A stretch of DNA of 64,000 nucleotides, taken from Arenicola marina (Eukaryota; Annelida; Polychaeta; Arenicolidae). The DNA is taken from the NCBI GenBank assembly GCA_964019135.1, contig OZ025260.1:38607373-38671372 (forward strand), in the 5' to 3' direction. Shown here piece after piece: positions 23,695 to 34,962 of this stretch; position 1 is the stretch's first letter; every line of letters starts with the position of its first letter. Under the pieces are notes generated by a model. It was not told the DNA's origin, did not search any database, and saw nothing but the letters and a program-made list of their open reading frames with translations. Made by a program: the position numbers and the translations under genes.

Positions 23695-26600
23695 TTGGCC
23701 TCTGTAGCTGCAAGGATGCACAGAAGCCCAATGTTCTGTTCCTTGTGATTGACGACCTACGAACCGCTTTGGGTTGTTATGGAGACCATACTGTTGTCAG
23801 TCCAAATATCGACCAACTGGCATCTAAAGCTGTTAAGTTCAAGAATGCCTATGTACAGGTATGGCCTATTTGTTATGTTTTCATTGCCCTAATAAAGTAA
23901 AGTAAATAATTGATATTTATAATGTAATATTTCAGGCAGTGGATACTTGACCGTGACCAGCTGTTGATTGGATTGGTCAGAGCTAGGGCCGACAAAATAG
24001 GGTGTCTCGATATTTTACCAGCAGGCTTTAATGCCAGTGTAACATAATAACCTGTCCGGCCTCGCTTCTTTCATGCAACTAGCCCTAACCAGAATACCCA
24101 ATCCTAACCTTAACCCTAACCCTGGTTCTAACCTAACCCTAAACTAACCATAAACCTAAAATAAATGCGCTATTTACATAGCAAGCCCATTCACTGCGCA
24201 TGCGCACACGTCAGCCGGACAGCTTATCACGCCGGACAAGTTATCATGCTACTCCGGGTCATTGGACTACACGGCCGACAAAATAGGGTGTTTCAATATT
24301 TTACCGGCAGGCTTCAATACCGGGCCGTTGGTCTGAGACACGGCCGACAAAATAGGCTGTTTCGATATTTTGGCGGCAGCTTTCAATCCCGGGGCATTGG
24401 ACAGAGATACGGTCGGCAAAATAGAGTGTTTCGATATTTTACCGGCAGGCTTCCATGCCGTGAAATTGCACGGGTAAAAAAGCGCCGAACGGTCCGTGAC
24501 GGCAATATATAGTGACGTCTTGAACAACAGCCAGTCAGTGGCGAGACCCGACACAATAGCCCCTCACAATCGGGAGGCGCTGACGGTCAAATATCCACTG
24601 CCAATGTTTGATGATAAGTTATATGCGACTTTTCTACCTTCACGTATTTGGGTTCATACTATTTATTTATTTGTTTTCGTAATATATGTTGTGAACTTGA
24701 GGTCTATAGCCTCTATGATAATATAAAGTAACAATGATCTTCTTTTGCAGCAAGCTGTTTGTGGACCCAGCCGAACCTCCTTCCTGACGAGTCGTCGGCC
24801 AGACACCACGCGCCTCTATGACTTCGGATCTTACTGGAGAAAGGCAGCGGGCAATTATACCACCTTGCCCCAGTTCTTTAAGGAAAACGGCTACTTCACT
24901 CAGTCAGTTGGCAAGGTTTTTCATCCAGGTAATTTATTATCCAGCCACAAACCACTGAAGACGTCCCATCAAACGGTGCTATGCTGAGCCTGTCCATTGG
25001 GAGAGAGGTGCTATGCTGAGCCTGTCCATTGGGAGAGAGGTGCTATGCTGAGCCTGTCCATTGGGGGAGAGGTGCTATGCTGAGCCTGTCCATTGGGAGA
25101 GAGGTGCTATGCTGAGCCTGTCCATTGGGAGAGAGGTGCTATGCTGAGCCTGTCCATTGGGGGAGAGGTGCTATGCTGAGCCTGTCCATTGGGAGAGAGG
25201 TGTTATGCTGAGCCTGTCCATTGGGAGAGAGGTGCTATGCTGAGCCTGTCCATTGGGAGAGAGGTGCTATGCTGAGCCTGTCCATTGGGAGAGAGGTGCT
25301 ATGCTGAGTCTGTCCATTGGGAGAGAGGTGCTATGCTGAGTCTGTCCATTGGGAGAGAGGTGCTATGCTGAGCCTGTCCATTGGGGGAGAGGTGCTATGC
25401 TGAGCCTGTCCATTGGGAGAGAGGTGTTATGCTGAGCCTGTCCATTGGGAGAGAGGTGCTATGCTGAGCCTGTCCATTGGGAGAGAGGTGCTATGCTGAG
25501 CCTGTCCATTGGGAGAGAGGTGCTATGCTGAGCCTGTCCATTGGGAGAGAGGTGCTATGCTGAGCCTGTCCATTGGGAGAGAGGTGCTATGCTGAGCCTG
25601 TCCATTGGGGGAGAGGTGCTATGCTGAGCCTGTCCATTGGGAGAGAGGTGCTATGCTGAGCCTGTCCATTGGGAGAGATGTGCTATGCTGAGCCTGTCCA
25701 TTGGGAGAGAGGTTCTATGCTGAGCCTGTCCATTGGGAGAGAGGTGCTATGCTGAGCCTGTCCATTGGGAGAGAGGTGCTATGCTGAGCCTGTCCATTGG
25801 GAGAGAGGTGCTATGCTGAGCCTGTCCATTGGGAGAGAGGTGCTATGCTGAGCCTGTCCATTGGGAGAGAGGTGCTATGCTGAGCCTGTCCATTGGGAGA
25901 GAGGTGCTATGCTGAGCCTGTCCATTGGGAGAGAGGTGCTATGCTGAGCCTGTCCATTGGGAGAGAGGTGCTATGCTGAGTCTGTCCATTGGGAGAGAGG
26001 TGCTATGCTGAGCCTGTCCATTGGGAGAGAGGTGCTATGCTGAGCCTGTCCATTGGGAGAGAGGTGCTATGCTGAGCCTGTCCATTGGGAGAGAGGTGCT
26101 ATGCTGAGCCTGTCCATTGGGAGAGAGGTGCTATGCCTGTCCATTGGGAGAGAGGTGCTATGCTGAGCCTGTCCATTGGGAGAGAGGTGCTATGCTGAGT
26201 CTGTCCATTGGGAGAGAGGTGCTATGCTGAGCCTGTCCATTGGGAGAGAGGTGCTATGCTGAGCCTGTCCATTGGGAGAGAGGTGCTATGCTGAGCCTGT
26301 CCATTGGGAGAGAGGTGCTATGCTGAGCCTGTCCATTGGGGGAGAGGTGCTATGCTGAGCCTGTCCATTGGGAGAGAGGTGTTATGCTGAGCCTGTCCAT
26401 TGGGAGAGAGGTGCTATGCTGAGCCTGTCCATTGGGAGAGAGGTGTTATGCTGAGTCTGTCCATTGGGAGAGAGGTGCTATGCTGAGCCTGTCCATTGGG
26501 AGAGAGGTGCTATGCTGAGCCTGTCCATTGGGAGAGAGGTGCTATGCTGAGTCTGTCCATTGGGAGAGAGGTGCTATGCTGAGCCTGTCCATTGGGAGAG

Positions 26601-29600
26601 AGGTGCTATGCTGAGCCTGTCCATTGGGAGAGAGGTGCTATGCTGAGCCTGTCCATTGGGGGAGAGGTGCTATGCTGAGCCTGTCCATTGGGAGAGAGGT
26701 GCTATGCTGAGTCTGTCCATTGGGAGAGAGGTGCTATGCTGAGCCTGTCCATTGGGAGAGAGGTGCTATGCTGAGCCTGTCCATTGGGAGAGAGGTGCTA
26801 TGCTGAGCCTGTCCATTGGGAGAGAGGTGCTATGCTGAGCCTGTCCATTGGGAGAGAGGTGCTATGCTGAGCCTGTCCATTGGGAGAGAGGTGCTATGCT
26901 GAGTCTGTCCATTGGGAGAGAGGTGCTATGCTGAGCCTGTCCATTGGGAGAGAGGTGCTATGCTGAGCCTGTCCATTGGGAGAGAGGTGCTATGCTGAGC
27001 CTGTCCATTGGGAGAGAGGTGTTATGCTGAGCCTGTCCATTGGGAGAGAGGTGCTATGCTGAGCCTGTCCATTGGGAGAGAGGTGCTATGCTGAGCCTGT
27101 CCATTGGGAGAGAGGTGTTATGCTGAGCCTGTCCATTGGGAGAGAGGTGCTATGCTGAGCCTGTCCATTGGGAGAGAGGTGCTATGCTGAGCCTGTCCAT
27201 TGGGAGAGAGGTGTTATGCTGAGCCTGTCCATTGGGAGAGAGGTGCTATGCTGAGCCTGTCCATTGGGAGAGAGGTGCTATGCTGAGCCTGTCCATTGGG
27301 AGAGAGGTGCTATGCTGAGCCTGTCCATTGGGGGAGAGGTGCTATGCTGAGCCTGTCCATTGGGGGAGAGGTGCTATGCTGAGTCTGTCCATTGGGAGAG
27401 AGGTGCTATGCTGAGCCTGTCCATTGGGAGAGAGGTGCTATGCTGAGTCTGTCCATTGGGAGAGAGGTGCTATGCTGAGCCTGTCCATTGGGGGAGAGGT
27501 GCTATGCTGAGCCTGTCCATTGGGGGAGAGGTGCTATGCTGAGCCTGTCCATTGGGAGAGAGGTGCTATGCTGAGCCTGTCCATTGGGAGAGAGGTGCTA
27601 TGCTGAGCCTGTCCATTGGGAGAGAGGTGCTATGCTGAGCCTGTCCATTGGGAGAGAGGTGCTATGCTGAGCCTGTCCATTGGGAGAGAGGTGCTATGCT
27701 GAGCCTGTCCATTGGGAGAGAGGTGCTATGCTGAGTCTGTCCATTGGGAGAGAGGTGCTATGCTGAGCCTGTCCATTGGGAGAGAGGTGCTATGCTGAGC
27801 CAGTACGTAGCGCGCTGGGAGAGAGGTGCTATGCTGAGCCTGTCTATTGGGAGAGAGGTGCTATGCTGAGCCTGTCCATTGAGAGAGAGGTGCTATGCTG
27901 AGCCTGTCCATTGGGAGAGAGGTTCTATGCTGAGCCTGTCCATTGGGAGAGAGGTGCTATGCTGAGCCTGTCCATTGGGAGAGAGGTGCTATGCTGAGCC
28001 TGTCCATTGGGAGAGAGGTGCTATGCTGAGCCTGTCCATTGGGAGAGAGGTGCTATGCTGAGCCTGTCCATTGGGAGAGAGGTGCTATGCTGAGCCTGTC
28101 CATTGGGAGAGAGGTGCTATGCTGAGTCTGTCCTTTGGGAGAGAGGTGCTATGCTGAGCCTGTCCATTGGGAGAGAGGTGCTATGCTGAGTCTGTCCATT
28201 GGGAGAGAGGTGCTATGCTGAGCCTGTCCATTGGGAGAGAGGTGCTATGCTGAGCCTGTCCATTGGGGGAGAGGTGCTATGCTGAGCCTGTCCATTGGGG
28301 GAGAGGTGCTATGCTGAGCCTGTCCATTGGGAGAGAGGTGCTATGCTGAGTCTGTCCATTGGGAGAGAGGTGCTATGCTGAGCCTGTCCATTGGGAGAGA
28401 GGTGCTATGCTGAGCCTGTCCATTGGGAGAGAGGTGCTATGCTGAGCCTGTCCATTGGGAGAGAGGTGCTATGCTGAGCCTGTCCATTGGGAGAGAGGTG
28501 CTATGCTGAGTCTGTCCATTGGGAGAGAGGTGCTATGCTGAGTCTGTCCATTGGGAGAGAGGTGCTATGCTGAGCCTGTCCATTGGGAGAGAGGTGCTAT
28601 GCTGAGCCTGTCCATTGGGAGAGAGGTGCTATGCTGAGCCTGTCCATTGGGAGAGAGGTGCTATGCTGAGCCTGTCCATTGGGAGAGAGGTGCTATGCTG
28701 AGTCTGTCCATTGGGAGAGAGGTGCTATGCTGAGCCTGTCCATTGGGAGAGAGGTGCTATGCTGAGCCTGTCCATTGGGAGAGAGGTGCTATGCTGAGCC
28801 TGTCCATTGGGAGAGAGGTGCTATGCTGAGCCTGTCCATTGGGAGAGAGGTGCTATGCTGAGCCTGTCCATTGGGAGAGAGGTGCTATGCTGAGTCTGTC
28901 CATTGGGAGAGAGGTGCTATGCTGAGCCTGTCCATTGGGAGAGAGGTGCTATGCTGAGCCTGTCCATTGGGAGAGAGGTGCTATGCTGAGCCTGTCCATT
29001 GGGAGAGAGGTGCTATGCTGAGCCTGTCCATTGGGAGAGAGGTGCTATGCTGAGTCTGTCCATTGGGAGAGAGGTGCTATGCTGAGCCTGTCCATTGGGA
29101 GAGAGGTGCTATGCTGAGCCTGTCCATTGGGAGAGAGGTGCTATGCTGAGCCTGTCCATTGGGAGAGAGGTGCTATGCTGAGTCTGTCCATTGGGAGAGA
29201 GGTGCTATGCTGAGTCTGTCCATTGGGAGAGAGGTGCTATGCTGAGCCTGTCCATTGGGAGAGAGGTGCTATGCTGAGCCTGTCCATTGGGGGAGAGGTG
29301 CTATGCTGAGCCTGTCCATTGGGGGAGAGGTGCTATGCTGAGCCTGTCCATTGGGAGAGAGGTGCTATGCTGAGTCTGTCCATTGGGAGAGAGGTGCTAT
29401 GCTGAGCCTGTCCATTGGGAGAGAGGTGCTATGCTGAGCCTGTCCATTGGGAGAGAGGTGCTATGCTGAGCCTGTCCATTGGGAGAGAGGTGCTATGCTG
29501 AGCCTGTCCATTGGGGGAGAGGTGCTATGCTGAGCCTGTCCATTGGGAGAGAGGTGCTATGCTGAGCCAGTACGTAGCGCGCTGGGAGAGAGGTGCTATG

Positions 29601-32600
29601 CTGAGCCTGTCCATTGGGAGAGAGGTGCTATGCTGAGTCTGTCCATTGGGAGAGAGGTGCTATGCTGAGCCTGTCCATTGGGAGAGAGGTGCTATGCTGA
29701 GCCAGTACGTAGCGCGCTGGGAGAGAGGTGCTATGCTGAGCCTGTCCATTGGGAGAGAGGTGCTATGCTGAGCCTGTCCATTGGGAGAGAGGTGCTATGC
29801 TGAGCCAGTACGTAGCGCGCTGGGAGAGAGGTGCTATGCTGAGCCTGTCCATTGGGAGAGAGGTGCTATGCTGAGTCTGTCCATTGGGAGAGAGGTGCTA
29901 TGCTGAGCCTGTCCATTGGGAGAGAGGTGCTATGCTGAGCCAGTACGTAGCGCGCTGGGAGAGAGGTGCTATGCTGAGTCTGTCCATTGGGAGAGAGGTG
30001 CTATGCTGAGCCTGTCCATTGGGAGAGAGGTGCTATGCTGAGCCAGTACGTAGCGCGCTGGGAGAGAGGTGCTATGCTGAGCCTGTCCATTGGGAGAGAG
30101 GTGCTATGCTGAGCCTGTCCATTGGGAGAGAGGTGCTATGCTGAGTCTGTCCATTGGGAGAGAGGTGCTATGCTGAGCCTGTCCATTGGGAGAGAGGTGC
30201 TATGCTGAGCCTGTCCATTGGGAGAGAGGTGCTATGCTGAGCCTGTCCATTGGGAGAGAGGTGCTATGCTGAGCCTGTCTATTGGGAGAGAGGTGCTATG
30301 CTGAGCCTGTCCATTGGGAGAGAGGTGCTATGCTGAGCCTGTCCATTGGGGGAGAGGTGCTATGCTGAGCCTGTCCATTGGGAGAGAGGTGCTATGCTGA
30401 GCCTGTCCATTGGGAGAGAGGTGCTATGCTGAGCCTGTCCATTGGGAGAGAGGTGCTATGCTGAGCCTGTCCATTGGGAGAGAGGTGCTATGCTGAGCCT
30501 GTCCATTGGGAGAGAGGTGCTATGCTGAGCCTGTCCATTGGGAGAGAGGTGCTATGCTGAGCCTGTCCATTGGGAGAGAGGTGCTATGCTGAGCCTGTCC
30601 ATTGGGAGAGAGGTGCTATGCTGAGCCTGTCCATTGGGAGAGAGGTGCTATGCTGAGCCTGTCCATTGGGAGAGAGGTGCTATGCTGAGCCTGTCCATTG
30701 GGAGAGAGGTGCTATGCTGAGTCTGTCCATTGGGAGAGAGGTGCTATGCTGAGCCTGTCCATTGGGAGAGAGGTGCTATGCTGAGCCTGTCCATTGGGAG
30801 AGAGGTGCTATGCTGAGCCTGTCCATTGGGAGAGAGGTGCTATGCTGAGCCTGTCCATTGGGAGAGAGGTGCTATGCTGAGCCAGTACGTAGCGCGCTGG
30901 GAGAGAGGTGCTATGCTGAGCCTGTACGTAGCGCGCTGGGAGAGAGGTGCTATGCTGAGCCAGTACGTAGCGCGCTGGGAGAGAGGTGCTATGCTGAGCC
31001 TGTCCACGCGGTGTGTGCTTGTCGAGAGAGGTGCTATGCTGAGCCTGTCCATGCGGTGTGTGCGTGGTTCGAGCCCCACCCGTGCAAGTGCCGTGGAAGA
31101 TGATAACTCCAAGTCTTTCTGTCGCCAACAGTAGGGTATAACCTCAAAAACAGCAGCGTGTTTCTGGACCCTTCCCATTGTCGCGATATGACCTAGATAG
31201 AGTTTAATCACCGAAAATATGCTCTATAATGCAGTTTACAAATAGATTATATTTGATAATTCCGTTCTTTGTTTCAATGAGGCAAATAAATACGTTTTGT
31301 ACGAATCTTCCCTTTGGTAAGTGTTGTACATCAGTTTTTTACTAAAAATCGTTTTTGGTCGGCCGAAATTGATAAATTCATATATTTGTTGTTGTACATT
31401 TGCCCCGACTTCAGGCATAACTTCTGGCCACAACGATGACTTCCCGTACAGCTGGTCCAGAGAGGCTTACCACCCACCAACTCAGAAATATAAGAATGCT
31501 AAGGTACTAATGTGTAAGCTTTCTTTCCTTGATGCGCAAAGGGCATTTGTTTATTATTCTGACCCCACTCTTCAGTATTGAACCATTTATGTTACATATC
31601 TGTTTCTCGTTTTTGTTATTTTATTTTTTAATGGGTCGGAGGCCAAAAGTTGAGAATACAAGCTGTTCTATATAAAGATTTGCGTGACGAAGTAACGAAG
31701 CATTATTTTCAGCTGTATGTAATACATAATGGTATCACTTGATTGTAGCGACCGTGTTAAGTTTGGAACCGGCATTCATTGTGATAATCCTCAGACGCGA
31801 TTCTGTATTGTCTAGGTGTGCAAAGCCTCGTGGGACAAGGAACTGCACCGAAATCTGCTGTGCCCAGTGAATGTCACGGAACAACCCGGGGGCAGTTTGC
31901 CGGACATACAAAGTGCTGAGTACGCCGTGAGCTACCTGAAGAATGTCTCACACGGGAGGGTGAAGGAACCTTTCTTCCTGGCCGTCGGCTTCCACAAGCC
32001 TCACGTCCCCTTCAAGTATCCCGAACAGTACCTCAGTGAGTGGCCGATATATGAGGATAGATGTCTACAGCTCTCATAATACGTTACATTACAAATTAGT
32101 CAATGTGACCTCGCAGATGATTGCTACAAATTAACGGCGATGATCTCCAGACTGGTACAGTTAATTGACGTACAATGACACGTAGTAACCAACGTTGCAT
32201 TACTAATGTTTCATTGGTAGCATTATCACTAGAAGGATATTATTATTATCAATCCATATTTTCAGAACCATACCCTCTTAGTTCGATCAGTCTACCCCCG
32301 GATATCCACATACCTCCTGGTATGCCCAAGGTGGCCTGGAATCTCTTTGACCTTGACGGACGCGAGGATATTTCTCGTCTCCACAACCCCTACCCTTATG
32401 GACCAATGAGGCTCGACTACCAGGTAGGCCACATTGAATCTGAGGTAGATCTTCCAGCAATGAGGCAGGGGCCGCCTCGATAGCTCAGTGGGTTAGAGCG
32501 CTCGCATTCTGGCAACCTAAAAGTCTAACGAAAAGTGGATCGGTGGTTCGAGCCCCGCTGTGGCCATGTCTGTGTGGTCGCACGATAAAGATCCCACGTC

Positions 32601-34180
32601 CTGCTTCGCAAAGAGTAGGGGGTTACCCCAGGGACATGGCTCCGCTCTTCCCTTCCTTCTCCCATTGACGCGATATGACCAGATTCGCTTAAAGCGCCCT
32701 AAATATACAACCAACCAGCCAACAATGAGGCTGATAGCCATGCGCATTAAGCCTTCATAGGGCTATCGTTCCCCTGCAAACCACAAGATGACAAGAGTTT
32801 CATCTGATGTGAACACGTGTTTCTATGATCTTGTTCTTTGCAGTACCTGCTACGGCAAAACTACTACGCGTCCACGACTTACATGGATGACCTTGTGGGT
32901 CACATACTTAGTACCCTGGATGACCTTGGACTTGCAAACAACACCATTGTGACATTCCACGGAGACCATGGTGCGTATGGCAGTAGAGGTGATGTATAAA
33001 TGGGAGTATGTTTCCTAAATCCGTTGGTATCGATTCTTTGATTGGACGACAATGGACGTGATAAGACGAGTGTTGAGGCAACACGTTACCATAGATATCC
33101 CACATATTGAACTTGTTTGTCTGTATGGGAACATTTTTAATGGCATTGTACGTACTTTGGTGAGTGCAATTTGGGCCAATGCGGTAAAACATATCTTGCT
33201 GCTTAATTTACTTTAGGTATTAACACCAGTAGTGTTCTATAATATCGAAGCACGCAGTGAGGGTGTTAAGAGGATTTTTATGCTATTTCTTTCAAGGTTG
33301 GGCTCTGGGTGAACATCAGGAGTGGGCCAAGTTCAGTAACTTTGAAGTAGCGGTCAACGTGCCAATGATGGTGTACGTACCAGGAGTAACACACCCGCGG
33401 TCACCGAAAGGAACCGTCTTCCCCTATATTGATCCACTCGAATTGTCCGAAACACAGCGCTCAAAGCGGCCTAAAGGCGAACTACCATATCATCACCCAG
33501 ATGAAGAAGAGAAGGCTGCATTCACAGAGGAAATGCGCTATTTTATGAACATTCAAAAGCATGTGGACGTATCAAAACATAAAGACTACTTTGGTTTGCA
33601 ACATGGCAACCATCCGAATATGTTAGATGCGTCAAAGATAACATCGAGACGGAAAGGTGGTTACGTCACTTCCGCCCTGGTGGAGGCAGTTGACCTATTT
33701 CCAACGTTGGCTCAGCTGGCAGGTCTTAGCCACGTGCCAACGTGCCCGGTGCCTTCAAACGGAATTGACCTTTGTACTGAAGGTCACAGCTTCGCGTCTG
33801 TTATTCACAACGTCACGGGAGTCCCCATGGATGGGAAGAAAGTATCACTTGGCGAGTGGAAGAGCGCGGCTTTCAGTCAGTACCCGAGGCCGTCGTACTA
33901 CCCGCAGTATAACAGCTTCTACACGCTGCTAAAAGACATCAAGATCATGGGCTACACGATGAGAACCACAGACTACCGTTACACTGAATGGGTCCAGTTT
34001 AACCACACGTGTTTCTGCGCCAATTGGGAGGAAGTCAGCGCCCGGGAGCTGTACATGCATGGCACCGACCCGGGCGAGGACGAAAACCGAGCTTACGAGG
34101 CCAGCTTCCAACACGTGGTCAAGGCAGCCTCGGATAAACTGCACAGGGGTTGGCCAGATGCGCTGCCTCCGTCGTCATGA
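23695..34180 (+). CDS. IDS: Iduronate-2-sulfatase, copy B (exons 2-8)
   Basis: Lysosomal sulfatase that hydrolyses 2-O-sulfate from iduronate in dermatan and heparan sulfate. Exons are 23695-23858, 24751-24928, 31415-31503, 31816-32035, 32266-32423, 32844-32970 and 33297-34180. Intron phases agree throughout (0,1,0,1,0,1) and the sequence is open to TGA at 34178-34180. The part seen encodes 606 residues. Catalytic landmarks are DD in VIDDLR, CGPSR with the Cys converted to formylglycine (codon 24760-24762), K and H in GKVFHPG, H in GFHKPH, DH in GDHG, and the C-terminal DIKIMGY and YRYTEWV blocks. Compared with human IDS there are about 80 extra residues between FPYIDPLE and the [11 protein letters not shown] block. 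Exon 2 starts in phase 1, so an upstream exon with the signal peptide is required but was not recognised. Copy B is the likely functional member of the pair. Confidence 0.88.
24083..24162. repeat. Interstitial telomere-like repeats
   Basis: Degenerate CCCTAA/CCTAACC units (AGCCCTAACC, CTTAACCCTAACCC, CTAACCTAACCC, TAAACCTAAA) in intron 2 of IDS copy B. They are absent from the corresponding intron of copy A. Confidence 0.75.
24271..24478. repeat. 69-bp tandem repeat, three copies
   Basis: Units start ACGGCCGACAAAATAGG at 24,271, 24,340 and 24,409 and include TTTCGATATTTTACCGGCAGG and a CCGGGGCATTGGAC-like part. A related single unit is at about 23,990. Copy A has one unit at about 4,200, so the expansion is specific to copy B. 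Confidence 0.8.
24977..31010. repeat. 32-bp intronic minisatellite, about 188 copies, in IDS copy B
   Basis: Tandem 32-bp unit GTGCTATGCTGAGCCTGTCC followed by ATTGGGAGAGAG. Variants are CTGAGTCTG, TTGGGGGAGAG and GTGTTATG. From 27,800 on, and mainly after 29,565, variant units with CAGTACGTAGCGCGCTGGG are interspersed. The GCACGTAGCGCGCTGGG motif is found once at the start of the copy A array (4,774). It occupies the same intron as the 43-bp array of copy A and shares its 5' half, but the 3' half differs. Confidence 0.97.
31011..31215. mobile_element. Last array units running into a SINE-like body
   Basis: The final two units carry the copy A type 3' half (CCACGCGGTGTGTGC). They are followed by GTGGTTCGAGCCCCACC (B-box-like), CAACAGTAGGGTATAACC and CCCATTGTCGCGATATGACC. 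These correspond to landmarks of the SINE at 32,466-32,790 and to 12,385-12,490 in copy A. The array therefore abuts, and probably grew out of, a SINE insertion older than the gene duplication. Confidence 0.55.
32466..32790 (+). mobile_element. tRNA-derived SINE in IDS copy B intron
   Basis: The tRNA-like head GCCTCGATAGCTCAGTGG, GGTTAGAGCGC and B box GGTTCGAGCCCC (about 32,545-32,556) are followed by a body with GTCTGTGTGGTCGC, AAAGATCCCACG, CGCAAAGAGTAGGG, CCCATTGACGCGATATGACC and TACAACCAACCAGCC. An insert lengthens the A-B box spacing relative to a real tRNA, so I reject a tRNA gene. A trimmed copy is in the same intron of copy A. Confidence 0.7.
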
Positions 34181-34962
34181 CTACCAAGACGTTAGACATG
34201 TGCAGTGCAGCAGGCGACGGAGCCCACGTATATCACCTATTGTAATTATGTATGTCAACAAGGTTGGTCTCTAGTCTGTGTAGTAATCTGCATAAAATTA
34301 AACAACGTTAAAGTACCGTTAAAGCGGTTACTGGTGCTGTTGATCTGTTCTAACATGCAGGTTTCCTTAAACGACTAAGTAGTATACTTCAGTTTATATA
34401 GTGTATGTGTTAATTGTTTCATATTGATATTTGCCTTATAAAAACTTCGGTTAACCAATGTTAACCCGAAGTTTATCTAATGACTGCAAACGTGTGAAGG
34501 TGCAATCTGTATCTTCATCGATTTTGCAGTGTAGATCGTCGCTTTAGAAAACCGTGAAAATCTGTATCATGGCTCTATATATAGTATAAATTGCCAACTG
34601 TGATACTTAATTAGAAGAACTTCTGTCTATTTTTATATTTTTATGATTCATTGCAATGGTCTTGATCCCGGGGGCAGTCGGATAATGTGTCTGATATGTG
34701 GTGCGGTTGGCACACTTGTTCCAGAGATTTTATATTATAAAGTTTTTAATACACATACAGTATGTAAGTGAGTGGCTTGTGTTTTGCATTTTGTACATAC
34801 ATAACGGGAACGGAAAATAAATCCTTTACCGAATATCTTATGCAAATCATACTTTGTTATTCAAGTATACACCTAATTCCTGTACAGTTCCGTATCATTC
34901 AACGTCAACTTTTAAACGCTCCGCAGATGCAAACTGTCATAGTGAAATTTGTCAGTCGTAAT
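34181..34962. other. Convergent 3' regions of IDS copy B and SLC25A43
   Basis: AT-rich non-coding DNA between two stop codons that face each other. Plus-strand poly(A) candidates are ATTAAA at 34297-34302 and AATAAA at 34816-34821. A minus-strand ATTAAA lies at 34745-34750. If the distal signals are used, the 3' UTRs overlap by roughly 100 bp. Confidence 0.45.

Noticed and set aside
32478..32560. Functional tRNA gene
   Set aside because: Head of a SINE: the A-B box spacing is too long, and a body with shared SINE landmarks follows. The head at 2,795 is rejected for the same reason.
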